Positions 41,093 to 52,296 of a stretch of DNA of 64,000 nt are shown here, piece after piece. The notes beneath the pieces are model-generated. The model was not told the DNA's origin. It made no database searches and worked only from the letters and a program-made list of their open reading frames with translations. The position numbers were made by a program, and so were the translations under genes. Within the stretch, counting starts at the first letter, position 1. The number at the start of each line of letters is the position of its first letter. This DNA is from Tsukamurella paurometabola (GTDB lineage Bacteria > Actinomycetota > Actinomycetes > Mycobacteriales > Mycobacteriaceae): assembly GCF_900631615.1 (NCBI RefSeq), contig NZ_LR131273.1, forward strand, positions 558,001-622,000, given 5' to 3'.

Positions 41093-43090
41093 CTACCGGC
41101 GCACGCGGTTGCCCAGGTAGTCGCTGACCACCGCCGCGCCGAGCCCGTCGAGATCGGGCGAGACGAGCCGCCCGCCCACGCGCCGCACCACCGCGGTGAG
41201 GAAGCGGGTCAGGCCCGGGTCGTCACCCAGCTGGAAGACGGTGATCTGCGCGCCCTGCGCGGCGACGGCGTCCAGGCCGCGCACCGTCATCGCGAGGGTC
41301 CGCGGGTGCGGCGGGTAGTCGAAGAAGGGCTCGCCGTTGCGTTCCAGGTGGGCCGTCGGCTCACCGTCGGTGACCACGAGCAGTACCGGCTGCGCGTTCG
41401 GGTGGGCCCGGAAGTGCTGCTGCGCCAACTGCAGTGCGTGGTGCAGGTTGGTGCCCTGTTCGTACGCACCGTCCAGCCCGGTCAGTTCGCCGACGCTGAG
41501 CGTGCGCGCGTACCGGCCGAAGCCGATGAGCGCGAGGTCGTCCCCACGGAAGCGGGTCGAGATCAGTTGGTGCAGAGCGAGAGCGGTCCGCTTCATCGGC
41601 AGCCAGCGCCCCTCCATCACCATGGAGAAGCTGGTGTCCACGAGCAGCGCGACCGCCGCGCGGCTGCGCGCCTCGGTCTCGGTGACCTCGATGTCCTTGG
41701 CGTCCAGCGTGACCGGGCCCGATTGGCCGGAGGCGGCCTGGCGCAGTACGCCGTTGAGCACGGTGCGGGTGGCGTCCCACGGCTCGGTGTCGCCGAACCG
41801 CCACTCCCGGCTCGCGCCGGTGGCCTCGCCGGTGGCGCCGGCGCGGGCGGTGTTCCGCTCCCCGCCGCGCGCGGTCAGACGGTGCGCGACGTCTCGTAGG
41901 ATCGACTGGCCCAGTTGCCGGATCGCCTTGGGCGACAGGCGCAGCGCGCCGTCGGGGTCCCGCGAGAAGTAGCCCTGGTCCTTGAGCGCCTTCTCCAGCT
42001 CGGCGAGCGTCCGGGCGTCGGCGACGGCCTCGTCGCCGAGCTGCCGCTGCAGCGCCTCGAGGTCGATGTCGTCGAGCGAGGCACCGTTGTGCTGCTGGCT
42101 CAGCTGCTCCGCGAGGGACTCCAGGTCGGCGATGTCCTGCATCGCCTGCGTCGCGTCTCCCAACCCCATCCCGGAATCGCCCTCGAACTCCTGGCCGCCG
42201 TACCAGTCCTCGCCGGGGCGGGCGTCCATGAGCTTGCCGGTGAGGTCGCTGAGCGCCTGGGAGAGCTGTGGCGAGCCGAAGGCGGCCTGCGACAGCTCCT
42301 CCAGCTCGGCGCGCTGCTCCGGGGTGAGGCTGTTGTAGAGCCGCTGCGCCGCCGCGGACCGGCGGGCAAGCGCGTCGATCAACTCGTCGATGGTGCGCGG
42401 GTTCTCGGGGAAGTAGTCGCCGTGTTCGGCCATGAAGGCGTCGAAGTCGTCCTGCGTGGCCGTGCCGGCGTTGTGCTTGTCCAGCAGGGCGTTCAGGTCG
42501 TCGAGCATCTTCTGGATGGCCGCGCGGTCCTCGTCGGTCGCGCCCTCGAGGGCCTGCTTGATCCCCGCGAACTGCTGATCGAGGAGTTCTCGGCCGAGCA
42601 GGTCCCGGATCTGTTCGTACTTCTGCGCGGCCTCGGGCGAGCGCCACGAGTAGTCGCCCAGCTCACGCACCGCCTGCGCCGCGGACGGCGGCAGGTTGGA
42701 GATCCGCATCTCCTGGAACCGGGCATCGTCGTCGAGGGCCCGCGCGAGCTCCTTGCGCTCCGCGAGCACGGCCTCGTCGAGCAGCTTCTGCACGTCCTCG
42801 AAGGTCTTGCCGAGATTGTTGCGCTGCAACAGCTCCTGCCGCCGGCGGTTCGCCAGCTCCGCGAGCTTGTCCAGGCCACGGCGGTTCTCGCCGCCGCGGC
42901 GCAGGTACTCCTGCAGGGCGCGGCGCGGGGAGACGCCGCTCATCACGTCGCGGCCGATCTCGTCGAGCGCGTCGCGCAGGTCCACCGGCGGGGCCAGCGG
43001 ATCGGGCCCGCCGGTGTAGCGGCGGTACCGGGCGAGGTGCCCGCGCCGTCCCTGCCGGTCGCGTCGCGTGCGCGCGCGCCTATCCGCCAT
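41093..43090 (-). CDS. VWA-domain protein partner of the AAA ATPase (Rv0959-like)
   Basis: A 665-residue protein with a mostly helical N-terminal two-thirds and a C-terminal von Willebrand A domain. The MIDAS metal site is DTSFS (DxSxS) followed by GTNLHHAL and TDGEPTAHL. It overlaps the AAA gene by 11 bases and is translated after it, the same order as Rv0958-Rv0959. Such MoxR/VWA pairs act as metal- or substrate-insertion chaperones in protein maturation, by analogy with CbbQ/CbbO and the magnesium chelatase; the client is unknown. Its start at 43090 is supported by the overlap. Confidence 0.88.
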   Translation of the reverse strand: MADRRARTRRDRQGRRGHLARYRRYTGGPDPLAPPVDLRDALDEIGRDVMSGVSPRRALQEYLRRGGENRRGLDKLAELANRRRQELLQRNNLGKTFEDVQKLLDEAVLAERKELARALDDDARFQEMRISNLPPSAAQAVRELGDYSWRSPEAAQKYEQIRDLLGRELLDQQFAGIKQALEGATDEDRAAIQKMLDDLNALLDKHNAGTATQDDFDAFMAEHGDYFPENPRTIDELIDALARRSAAAQRLYNSLTPEQRAELEELSQAAFGSPQLSQALSDLTGKLMDARPGEDWYGGQEFEGDSGMGLGDATQAMQDIADLESLAEQLSQQHNGASLDDIDLEALQRQLGDEAVADARTLAELEKALKDQGYFSRDPDGALRLSPKAIRQLGQSILRDVAHRLTARGGERNTARAGATGEATGASREWRFGDTEPWDATRTVLNGVLRQAASGQSGPVTLDAKDIEVTETEARSRAAVALLVDTSFSMVMEGRWLPMKRTALALHQLISTRFRGDDLALIGFGRYARTLSVGELTGLDGAYEQGTNLHHALQLAQQHFRAHPNAQPVLLVVTDGEPTAHLERNGEPFFDYPPHPRTLAMTVRGLDAVAAQGAQITVFQLGDDPGLTRFLTAVVRRVGGRLVSPDLDGLGAAVVSDYLGNRVRR

Positions 43091-44504
43091 AGACGGTCTG
43101 CCCCTCGTCGTCGGACTCCTTGCCGATACGGCGGGCCAGGTACAGCCCCTCGAGCGCGAACTCGGCGGCCGCGGCCCGCTCCCCCGGCGACTCGGCGTCG
43201 AGCCGGCGGTAGACCTCGGCGAGCACCGGCACCTCGGGCAGGTTCGCCAGCAGTTCGTCGGCGGTCACGTCGTCCCCGGTGACGATGGGCCCGCCGGCCT
43301 CGATGGCCTCGACGAGCGGCCCGAGATCGACGCCCAAGAGGTACTCGCCGATCGTCTCGGCCGTCGCGCGGCGCAGCAGGTGCGCGAGCGTCGCGATCTC
43401 GCGCCCCTCCTCGCCGGCCTCGAACTCGACCTTGCCGCGCAGCACGTCGGGCACCGTCATCAGGTCGACGGGCCGCGCGACGGGCAGGTCCTCGCCGCCC
43501 ACGGCCGCGCGGTGCAGCGCCGCCGCGGCGATGGTCTCCTGCGCCGCGATGGCGAACCGGGCGGAGACGCCGGAGCGCTGGTCGACGGCGGGCGACTCGC
43601 GCAGCTCACGGGTGAAGCGGGCCAGCACCTCGGTGAGGTACTGCGGCACGGAGGCGACGACGTCGGCCTCCTGCTCGATGACCGCGACCTCGTCCTCGAG
43701 ATCGAGCGGGTAGTGCGTGCGGATCTCGGCGCCGAAGCGGTCCTTGAGCGGGGTGATGATGCGGCCGCGGTTGGTGTAGTCCTCGGGGTTGGCGCTCGCG
43801 AGGAGCAGCACGTCGAGCGGGAGGCGCAGCGTGTAGCCGCGCACCTGGATGTCGCGCTCCTCCATCACGTTGAGCATGGCGACCTGGATGCGTTCGGCCA
43901 GGTCGGGCAGCTCGTTGACGGCGACGATGCCGCGGTGCGCCCGCGGGATGAGGCCGAAGTGGATGGTCTCGGGATCGCCCAGGCTGCGACCCTGCGCGAC
44001 CTTGACGGGGTCGACGTCGCCGACCAGGTCGCCGACGGAGGTGTCCGGCGTCGCGAGCTTCTCGGAGTAGCGCTCGTCGCGGTGGCGCCACGCGACCGGC
44101 AGGTCGTCGCCCAGTTCCTGCGCGCGACGGATCGAGGCGGGGGTGATCGGGTGGTACGGGTGCTCGCCGAGCTCGGCACCGTCGATCACGGGGGTCCACT
44201 CGTCGAGCAGGCCGACGATGGTGCGGATCAGCCGCGTCTTGCCCTGCCCGCGCTCGCCGAGCAGCACCACGTCGTGGCCGGCCAGGAGGGCGCGTTCGAG
44301 CTGCGGGATGACGGTGTCGTCGAAGCCCTGGATGCCGGCCCAGGGGTCGGTGTCGGCGCGCAGCGCGGCGAGCAGATTGTTGCGGAGTTCGTCCTTGATC
44401 CCCCGGTACACGTGGCCGGAGGCCTTGAGTTCGCCGAGCGTCGCGGGGAGCTCGGCGGGCGTGTCAGTGCGTACATCAGCGCGTGCGGTGCTCACGGAAG
44501 ACAA
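43080..44504 (-). CDS. MoxR/ChlI-type AAA+ ATPase (Rv0958-like)
   Basis: A 474-residue AAA+ ATPase of the magnesium-chelatase/MoxR class. Walker A is GERGQGKT at residues 83-90. The Walker B region reads RGIVAVNELPDL, with Asn where the usual Asp of the DE motif is expected; I believe this Asn is shared by this subfamily. Sensor 1 is ASANPEDYTNRGR, followed by PLKDRFGAEIRTHYP with the arginine finger. It partners the VWA protein encoded next. Its promoter faces the SCO6745-like gene across 67 bases. Confidence 0.9.
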   Translation of the reverse strand: MSSVSTARADVRTDTPAELPATLGELKASGHVYRGIKDELRNNLLAALRADTDPWAGIQGFDDTVIPQLERALLAGHDVVLLGERGQGKTRLIRTIVGLLDEWTPVIDGAELGEHPYHPITPASIRRAQELGDDLPVAWRHRDERYSEKLATPDTSVGDLVGDVDPVKVAQGRSLGDPETIHFGLIPRAHRGIVAVNELPDLAERIQVAMLNVMEERDIQVRGYTLRLPLDVLLLASANPEDYTNRGRIITPLKDRFGAEIRTHYPLDLEDEVAVIEQEADVVASVPQYLTEVLARFTRELRESPAVDQRSGVSARFAIAAQETIAAAALHRAAVGGEDLPVARPVDLMTVPDVLRGKVEFEAGEEGREIATLAHLLRRATAETIGEYLLGVDLGPLVEAIEAGGPIVTGDDVTADELLANLPEVPVLAEVYRRLDAESPGERAAAAEFALEGLYLARRIGKESDDEGQTVYGG

Positions 44505-44571
44505 CGCTACGCCGATCCGCGGCCACCGCCCCAGTGAGTACGCCCGCAGCGAAACCGGGAATAGGCGGTGG

Positions 44572-45432
44572 CTACTGCTTCTTGGACCCGGGCAGGATGC
44601 CCGCGTCGATCACGGCCTTGCTCAGCGGGCGCATCCGGTCGAGGAGACCCGCCGCGGCGTCGTCGAACGCGGCGCCGCTCACGGCGTCGGTGCCGGCCTC
44701 GATCTCGTCGTAGAGGGCCATGCCCTCGGGCGTCAGACGGTGCTCCTCCGGTTCGCCCTCGACGAGGCCGCGCGCGGTGAGCCGGGCGACGGCCTCGCCC
44801 CACTGCTCCTCGCTCCAGCCCCGCGTGATGCGGAAGAAGCGGCGGCCCATGACGCGGCGGCGGACCGTCGGGTCCGGGAGGTCCGCCTCGTGGAAGACGC
44901 CCGCTTCGAGGCCCGTGAGGCCGTGGCCGATGAGCTCGGCGAGGTGATTGTCGCCGCGCCATTCGCGCAGCACGGAGATGTGCCGCCACAGCGCGAGGGC
45001 GGGCGCGTCGGGTACGGGCGACGCGGCCCACGCGGAGGCCAGCGCACGACCCGCGAGGGGCAGGCCGTCGACGACGGCGCCGAAGCCGTGCGCGAGTGCC
45101 TCGATCTCGGCGGGGTCGATGCCGGCGAGGATGGTGCCGTACTGCTCGGCGAGCATGGCGTAGCGGCGGTCGTCGATCTCGGCGAGCCCCGTCCGGAGCG
45201 CCTGCGTCCAGCCGTTCTCGATGACGGTGGGCGAGAAGTTGTAGAACGCCGCAGTGACCACGGCGGCGTTGGCCTCGCCCATCGGCGCGGCGCGGGCGCC
45301 GACGTAGAACGCGTGCTGGTCGATCCCGAGGTCGCGGCAGGCGTCCCGGATGCCGGGGTTGAAGTACGCGACGACGTGGAAGGGTTCGACGGTCTCGTAG
45401 GCGCGACGGGCGAGGGCGGCGGTCTCCGACAT
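44572..45432 (-). CDS. SCO6745-family protein (winged-helix, Rv0963c-like)
   Basis: A 286-residue protein of the SCO6745 type. The N-terminal half is helical and includes HVVAYFNPGIRDACRDLGID and PMGEANAAVVTAAFYNF; the C-terminal half has a winged-helix pattern (WSEEQWGEAVARLTARGLVE, GMALYDEIEAGTDAVSG). These proteins resemble MarR-like regulators without an obvious DNA-binding recognition helix, and their function is unknown. It is encoded upstream of the AAA gene on the opposite side of the divergently arranged SRPBCC gene pair. Confidence 0.85.
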   Translation of the reverse strand: MSETAALARRAYETVEPFHVVAYFNPGIRDACRDLGIDQHAFYVGARAAPMGEANAAVVTAAFYNFSPTVIENGWTQALRTGLAEIDDRRYAMLAEQYGTILAGIDPAEIEALAHGFGAVVDGLPLAGRALASAWAASPVPDAPALALWRHISVLREWRGDNHLAELIGHGLTGLEAGVFHEADLPDPTVRRRVMGRRFFRITRGWSEEQWGEAVARLTARGLVEGEPEEHRLTPEGMALYDEIEAGTDAVSGAAFDDAAAGLLDRMRPLSKAVIDAGILPGSKKQ

Positions 45433-45474
45433 GCCTTCACCTTGTCAGGGCGGGCGCCCGCTGTCGACGCTGGG

Positions 45475-45942
45475 CTACTTGTAGAAGCCCTCCCGCAGGT
45501 TGATGCCGTGCTCGACCCACGCCTTCATGGCGGCGAGCATGCCGGTCCAGCCCATGCAGTTGCCGAAGGCGCCCTTGGCGCCGTCCTCGGTCGGGGTCCA
45601 CGCCGACTCCGTGATCGTGACGAGGGTGCGGGTGTCGTCGTCGACGGGGGCGAACTCGAAGGTCGTGGTGGTGTGGCCGTCGCCGGCGACGGCGTTCTCC
45701 GCCTCCCAGCGGATCACGATCTTCGAGTGCGGCGTCGCCTCGATCACCTGCACCGGGAAGGCGCCGGGGAAATCGGCGAAGTCCCAGGTGACCTCGGTGT
45801 TCGGCTCCAGCCGGCCGCGCGCGCCGCCGGTGGTGAAGTACTTGGACAGCTGCTCCGGGTCGGCGACGGCCTCGTAGACCTGCGCGGTGGGGCGCGCCAC
45901 GTAACCGGAGACGGTGAAGGAGAGATCGTTGAGTTCGGACAT
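45475..45942 (-). CDS. SRPBCC/AHSA1-family protein
   Basis: A 155-residue START/Bet v1-like protein of the AHSA1 (activator of Hsp90 ATPase-like) family. It starts SFTVSGYVARPTAQVYEAVA and has the typical strand VTWDFADFPGAFPVQVIEAT. The gene is divergent from an ArsR-type regulator 16 bases away, a pairing that is very common in actinobacteria and other bacteria; the regulator generally controls the SRPBCC gene. A hydrophobic ligand is expected but unknown. Confidence 0.9.
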   Translation of the reverse strand: MSELNDLSFTVSGYVARPTAQVYEAVADPEQLSKYFTTGGARGRLEPNTEVTWDFADFPGAFPVQVIEATPHSKIVIRWEAENAVAGDGHTTTTFEFAPVDDDTRTLVTITESAWTPTEDGAKGAFGNCMGWTGMLAAMKAWVEHGINLREGFYK

Positions 45943-45963
45943 GTGATAAAACTACAACATGTC
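45938..45963. promoter_or_regulatory. Inverted repeat spanning both start codons
   Basis: GACATGT (45938-45944) and ACATGTC (45957-45963) are perfect 7-bp inverted arms 12 bases apart. They contain the ATG of each divergent gene, so binding there would block both messages; likely ArsR operator. Confidence 0.5.
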
Positions 45964-46318
45964 TTCGGGAGGCCGCAAGAGCGATCGCAAGGACGCACCC
46001 GCTTCCACGGCGGAGGATGCGGATGACGCGGTGTTCAAGGCGCTCGCCAACGCCACGCGCCGGCGCATGCTGGACGTGCTCAAGGAGTCGCCGCGCACCA
46101 CCGGCGACCTGTGCGCGCAGTTCCCCGACCTCGACCGCACCACCGTGCTGCAACACCTGCGGGTCCTCGAACGCGCGGAGCTGGTGATCGGCCGCAAGGT
46201 CGGCCGCGAGCGTCACCTCACGCTGGCACCCGTCCCCATCAAACGCATCCACGACCGCTGGATCGGCGAGTACGCCCGCGCCGCCGTCACCCTCCTCGAC
46301 GACCTCACCCGCGACTGA
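45959..46318 (+). CDS. ArsR-family transcriptional regulator
   Basis: A 119-residue ArsR-type winged helix (VFKALANATRRRMLDVLKES, GDLCAQFPDLDRTTVLQHLR). The N-terminal 25 residues are charged and flexible. It does not carry the CxCx metal motif of metal-sensing ArsR members, so it probably senses something else. It is divergent from the SRPBCC gene. Confidence 0.9.
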   Translation: MSSGGRKSDRKDAPASTAEDADDAVFKALANATRRRMLDVLKESPRTTGDLCAQFPDLDRTTVLQHLRVLERAELVIGRKVGRERHLTLAPVPIKRIHDRWIGEYARAAVTLLDDLTRD

Positions 46319-46421
46319 CCCCGGCCCGGCGGGCGGGTGGCGGCCGCACAGGGGACTCGGCCACCGCAGGTCACACCCCGTGCGCCCCACACACCACATT
46401 GCGCCGCGACTGCGGCTGTTC

Positions 46422-47237
46422 TCAATCGAAAACGTCGGGCGAGGCGGCGACGGTCTGCTCCCACAGCGGACGGAACTGGAACCACCCGGCGACGTCGCTG
46501 CCGACCTGCGAGTGGGTCAGCCGCGCGGTCGCGGGATCGATCTCGTGCGGCTTCCCGGCGGCCATGGCGAGCAGCTGGGCCTGGCAGGAGCGCTCCATCG
46601 TCACGAACCACCAGGCCGCGGACGACACCGAGCCGCCGACGGTGATGAGCCCATGATTCTTGAGGATCGCGGCCTTGTAGTCGCCGATCGCCGCGGCGAC
46701 CCGCTTGCCCTCGACGGTCTCGTTGACCACGCCCGCGTAGTCGTCGTAGACGCCGTGGTCCTCGTAGAAGGCGCAGGCGTCCTGCGTGAGCGGTGCCAGC
46801 GGGATGCCCAGCGACGAGAAGGACTTGCCGTGCACCGAGTGCGCGTGCGCCGCGGCCACGGCGTCGGCTCGCGCGTCGTGCACCTGCGCGTGAATGACGA
46901 ACGCGGCCCGGTTCACCGGCCGCCGCCCGTGCACGACGACACCGTTGTGATCCACACAGATCAGGTCGGAGACGCGGATCTGGTTGAAGCTCATGCCGAA
47001 CGGGTTCACCCAGAACAGGCCCGGATCCTCCGGGTCGCGGGCGGTGATGTGCCCGGCGACGCCCTCGGAGAAGCCGAGCCGCCCGAAGACGCGGAAGGCC
47101 ACGGCGAGGTCGCGCTTGCGCTGCTCGCGCTCCTCCTCCACCGACAATCCCATGGGCGGCAGTGGCAGGTCGGCGTTCTCGGGCATCGGCCCGACGGCGG
47201 CCTCGAGCAGCGGTAGGTATTCGGCGGGCACCTGCAT
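46422..47237 (-). CDS. Class II aldolase/adducin-family protein
   Basis: A 271-residue class II aldolase/adducin-domain protein. The conserved elements are VAGHITARDPEDPGLFWVNP, the metal-binding AHAHSVHGKSFSSLGI (two His), EDHGVYDDYAGVVNETVEG and the third His in ILKNHGLITVGG. Zinc-dependent members split or make C-C bonds in sugar-phosphate metabolism; some actinobacterial relatives are decarboxylases or epimerases. The ATG at 47237 is preferred because a GGAGG site lies eight bases upstream, whereas the next upstream ATG is too close to it. Confidence 0.88.
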   Translation of the reverse strand: MQVPAEYLPLLEAAVGPMPENADLPLPPMGLSVEEEREQRKRDLAVAFRVFGRLGFSEGVAGHITARDPEDPGLFWVNPFGMSFNQIRVSDLICVDHNGVVVHGRRPVNRAAFVIHAQVHDARADAVAAAHAHSVHGKSFSSLGIPLAPLTQDACAFYEDHGVYDDYAGVVNETVEGKRVAAAIGDYKAAILKNHGLITVGGSVSSAAWWFVTMERSCQAQLLAMAAGKPHEIDPATARLTHSQVGSDVAGWFQFRPLWEQTVAASPDVFD

Positions 47238-47287
47238 CGACATCTCCTCCGTGTGATCGTCGCGAGCGCGACGAGAGGGCGGAAACG

Positions 47288-47332
47288 GCGAACGCCCCCG
47301 GGGGGCGATGATGTCACCCCGGAGGCGTTCGC
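47288..47332 (-). terminator. Terminator of purH
   Basis: GCGAACGCC ... GGCGTTCGC arms (47288-47296 and 47324-47332) with an inner CCGGGG/CCCCGG stem, 11 bases after the purH stop. Confidence 0.75.
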
Positions 47333-47342
47333 GACGCGCCGA

Positions 47343-48886
<1,544 letters not shown>

Positions 48887-48890
<4 letters not shown>

Positions 48891-49537
48891 GGAATGGTGA
48901 CCTTTCGTCCATCCGTGCTGTAGCCCTGGCGGGCGACTGCGGCGACGACCTCTGTCAGAAGTCGGCGCTCAACGACCTTGATCCGTTCGTGCAGGGTCTC
49001 CTCGGTGTCCCCCGGCTGCACCGCGACCGCCTCCTGCGCGAGGATCGGTCCGGTGTCGAGCCCCGCGTCCACGAGGTGCACGGTGGAGCCGGTGAGCTTG
49101 ACTCCGTGCTCGAGGGCGGCGGGAACGGCGTGGGCGCCCGGGAAGGCGGGCAGCAGCGCGGGGTGCGCGTTGATGACGCGGCCGCCGAACGCGGCGAGGA
49201 ACGCGGGGCCGAGGATCTTCATGAAGCCGGCCGCGACCACGAGGTGCGGCTCCAGCTCCGCGACGGCGGCGGTGAGCGCCTCGTCCCAGGCGGCACGGTC
49301 CTCGTAGGCCCGGACGGGAACCTCGGCCGACTCGACGCCGGCGCCCGCGGCGATCTCCAGCGCGCGGCAGCTCCGGTCCGCGACGACGCCGACCACCGAC
49401 CCGGGGTAGGTTGGTTCCGCCGCCGCAGCGAGCAGCGCCTCGAGCAGCGAACCGGTGCCGGACGCCAGCACGACGATCCGGGCGGGCGCGCACGGCGGCA
49501 CGACCGTGGGGCTGGGCGTGGTCAGGATGCACTCCAT
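48887..49537 (-). CDS. purN: Phosphoribosylglycinamide formyltransferase
   Basis: A 216-residue GAR transformylase, using 10-formyl-THF. Motifs: [49 protein letters not shown] with the catalytic Asn-His, and [19 protein letters not shown]. The gene overlaps purH by 4 bases. The ATG at 49537 is the first that keeps the N-terminal family start; it lies 44 bases after perM. Confidence 0.96.
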
Positions 49538-49581
49538 CGCAGAGGGACGATTCGGCAACAGCCTAGCGCCGGTCCCGCGCG

Positions 49582-51036
49582 CTACTGCCCGAAGGTGTAG
49601 CTGTCGAGTTCCTCGATGTCTGCTATGTCGCGCTCGCGCTTGCTGGCGGCGGGCCCGACCGCCTGCCGCGAGGCCGGCCGCACCTCCTCGGTGGGCTGGT
49701 CGGCGAGGGCATCGAAGTCGCCGGTGTCGGCCGCCTCGTCCTCGGTTGCGCGCTGGTCGTCGTGGGCCTCGCGGTCCGCGGGCTCGATCTCCACCGTCAC
49801 GCCGTCGTCGATCACGTCCGCCTCGTCGGCGTAGGTGGTGTAGCCCGACGGTGCCTCCTCGGCGGCCCGGCGCGCGGCGCGCACGGCCCGGGACTCGCCC
49901 GCCTGCTGCAGCACCAGCGCCGCGAGCACACCGACGAGGCCGACCCAGCCGAGGGTGAAGCCGAAGACCTGCAACAGGTCGGCGCCGGCGTAGCCGAACC
50001 CGCCGAGCTCGCCGCCGGCCACGAACGCCGCGGCGGCGAAGCCCGTCGCGGTCAGCACCGCGGTCGCGGCGACGGCGGTCACCGTCGGCCCGAGGTCGAG
50101 GGAGCGGGCGGCGCACCGTCGACCCACCTGGACCGCCACGACGGCGGGCACCGCGAGCAGAAGCAGCAGGTACCAGGGCGACGGCCCCTGCGGCAGAACC
50201 GCGAGGATCGGTACGCCCGGCGCGCGGCCCGGGACGGCGGAGAAGACGCTCAGGGAGATGGGGCCGAGGTCCACGGTCGCGCCGAGCGGCAGCGCGGCGG
50301 CGGCGATCACCGCGTTGGGCAGGTACAGCAGCGAGAGCACGACCAGCGAGACCATGCCGACGCCGTCGTTGCCGGAGCGGACCAGCTCGAAGACGGTCTC
50401 CCAGCGGATCACGAGGCGGACCACGACGATGACGAGGCCCGCGGCGCCGAAGGTGAGCAGCGCCCGGCCGGCGAGGCGGGCGCAGTCGTCCACCCAGCCG
50501 GGGATGCGGAGGAACCGGGCGGCGTCGCGCCAGTAGGCGGGCGCGAGGCCGAGGAGCGCCGCACCCAAGTGCACCGCGACGGTGGCGACGAAGGCGGTGA
50601 GCGGCGGCGGCGTGCCGATGGTGTACCGCCCGGCGGCGTCGTTGACGACGGCCAGCGCGATGGCGGTGAACAGGGCGGGGCCGGCGATGGCGCACAGCAG
50701 GACGGAGCGCAGATCGGCGAGCGCGCGGCCCTCGCCGCCGGCGCGCCGCGCGGCCCGGGCGACGCCGAGAACCAGGGCGACGGTCGGGATCAGGGGCAGC
50801 ACGCCGAGGGTGATGTCACTGATGGTGACCGGCACCTGGTGCACGGCCAGCCACAGCCCGGCGACGGTCGGGACGATCGCCCCCAGCCCCGTCGACGTGG
50901 TGAGCAGGACCCCCAGCCCCACCACCAGGGTGGTCGCGAGGGTCACGAGCGACGGCCCGAAGGCCATCACGAACAGCGGCCGGGTCTCGCTCGGGCCCGG
51001 CCCGGCGGCGCGCGCTGAGTCGATCATCTTCACCAC
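49582..51036 (-). CDS. perM: PerM-like cell-division membrane protein (DUF6350)
   Basis: A 484-residue membrane protein with about nine to ten hydrophobic helices and a C-terminal cytosolic acidic tail of about 90 residues (YTTYADEADVIDDGVTVEIE, then SYTFGQ at the end). Its place just upstream of purN-purH, with an Rv0954-like gene on its other side, matches PerM (Rv0955), needed in M. tuberculosis for cell division under magnesium limitation and in chronic infection. Start is at GTG 51036 or ATG 51027; neither has a strong ribosome site. Confidence 0.85.
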   Translation of the reverse strand: MVKMIDSARAAGPGPSETRPLFVMAFGPSLVTLATTLVVGLGVLLTTSTGLGAIVPTVAGLWLAVHQVPVTISDITLGVLPLIPTVALVLGVARAARRAGGEGRALADLRSVLLCAIAGPALFTAIALAVVNDAAGRYTIGTPPPLTAFVATVAVHLGAALLGLAPAYWRDAARFLRIPGWVDDCARLAGRALLTFGAAGLVIVVVRLVIRWETVFELVRSGNDGVGMVSLVVLSLLYLPNAVIAAAALPLGATVDLGPISLSVFSAVPGRAPGVPILAVLPQGPSPWYLLLLLAVPAVVAVQVGRRCAARSLDLGPTVTAVAATAVLTATGFAAAAFVAGGELGGFGYAGADLLQVFGFTLGWVGLVGVLAALVLQQAGESRAVRAARRAAEEAPSGYTTYADEADVIDDGVTVEIEPADREAHDDQRATEDEAADTGDFDALADQPTEEVRPASRQAVGPAASKRERDIADIEELDSYTFGQ

Positions 51037-51085
51037 TGTGACATCGCAGTGGTCGATGTTGTCTCAGGCGCGCCGCAGGCGGGGA

Positions 51086-52207
51086 CTACTGGCCCTGCGG
51101 CTTGTTCTCGTCGTCCGACGAGTGCGAGCCGTGCTGCGGGGTCGACGGGGAGCCGAAGGCCTGCGTGCTGGCCGTGGAGGCCTGGCCGAAGGCGGTGGTC
51201 ACCTCGTCGCCCGAGGCGGAGGCGCCGGGGTTCGACGGTGCGCCCGACGGGAAGCCCGCGCTCGGAGCTGCGGGGGTCGACGGGGTCGACGACGGAGCCT
51301 GGTAGCCCGACGAGGCCGGAGCCTGGTAGCCGCCGTAGGACGGCCACTGCGACTGGCCCTGCGCCTGCGGCGCCTGCTGCTCCTGCTGGACCGGGGCCGC
51401 GGACGGGGCGGCCGGGTTCGACGGCGCGGACTGCGCCTCAGCGGCGGCCGGAGTGGCGGTCGCGGCGGCGTCCGCGGGCGCGGTGTCCGCGGCGGCCGGG
51501 TTCTTCACGATGCCCGCGTCGACGAGCACCAGCACGACCGCGGCGGCCGCGGTGAACAGCGAGAAGACCAGCGCGATCCAGTAGCCGTAGGCCAGGTTCT
51601 CCCAGGAGAAGATGCCGACGAGGAAGCCGAGGAAGCCGGCGACGGCGAGTGCCGCGGCCGGCGTACGGCCGGTCGAGCCCTTCGAGATCAGGCTGAGACC
51701 CGCTGCGATGCCCGCTGCAAGGAGCAGCACGAGGAGCGGCTCGGTCGGGCTCTCGAGGCCGGATGCGGACGCGCTGGCCGAGAACGACCCCGCCGACACC
51801 GTCCGCTCGAAGAAGTTGAGGAAGCCCAGGAGGAAAGTGATGACACCCAGCGCGGCGGTGGCGATGGACAGCACGAGCGCCAGGTCGAGCGGCTTCGACG
51901 GTGCGGCCGGCGCCTGCTGGTAGCCGCCGTACTGCTGGCCGTAGCCCTGCTGCGGGTAGCCCTGGCCGAAGCCCTGCTGACCGTAGCCCTGCTGGGAGTA
52001 ATCGGGCTGCTGGCCGTAGCCCTGCTGCGCGGGCTGGCCCTGCGGCGCGGGCTGGCCGTAGCCGCCCTGCTGAGCCGGCTGGCCGTAGCCGCCATGCTGG
52101 CCCGGCTGACCGAAGCCCTGCTGGCCGTAGCCCTGCTGCGAGTAGTCCGGCTGCCCGTAGCCCCCCTGGCCCGGCTGCTGCCCGTACCCTCCACCTGAGT
52201 AGGTCAT
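51086..52207 (-). CDS. Gln/Gly/Tyr-rich membrane antigen (Rv0954-like, DUF5336)
   Basis: A 373-residue protein with a low-complexity N terminus of [13 protein letters not shown]-type repeats (about residues 1-100), four hydrophobic helices between about 105 and 245 ([40 protein letters not shown]), and an Ala/Pro/Ser-rich C-terminal tail. Order with perM and purN agrees with Rv0954, the 34-kDa antigenic protein homologue, which has been tied to cell division proteins. The ATG at 52207 is chosen because the following codons start the Gly/Tyr-rich tail directly. Confidence 0.85.
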   Translation of the reverse strand: MTYSGGGYGQQPGQGGYGQPDYSQQGYGQQGFGQPGQHGGYGQPAQQGGYGQPAPQGQPAQQGYGQQPDYSQQGYGQQGFGQGYPQQGYGQQYGGYQQAPAAPSKPLDLALVLSIATAALGVITFLLGFLNFFERTVSAGSFSASASASGLESPTEPLLVLLLAAGIAAGLSLISKGSTGRTPAAALAVAGFLGFLVGIFSWENLAYGYWIALVFSLFTAAAAVVLVLVDAGIVKNPAAADTAPADAAATATPAAAEAQSAPSNPAAPSAAPVQQEQQAPQAQGQSQWPSYGGYQAPASSGYQAPSSTPSTPAAPSAGFPSGAPSNPGASASGDEVTTAFGQASTASTQAFGSPSTPQHGSHSSDDENKPQGQ

Positions 52208-52296
52208 GATCCTTCTCCCCGACGGTCGACGCGGCTCCGCACGGAGCCAGTACGCCACCACCCTATACACGCTGTCCGACGGCAACCCGATTCAGC

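Noticed and set aside
51780-52207. DNA tandem repeat array in the Rv0954-like gene
   Set aside because: Repetition is at the level of Gln/Gly/Tyr codons in a low-complexity tail, not a distinct DNA element.
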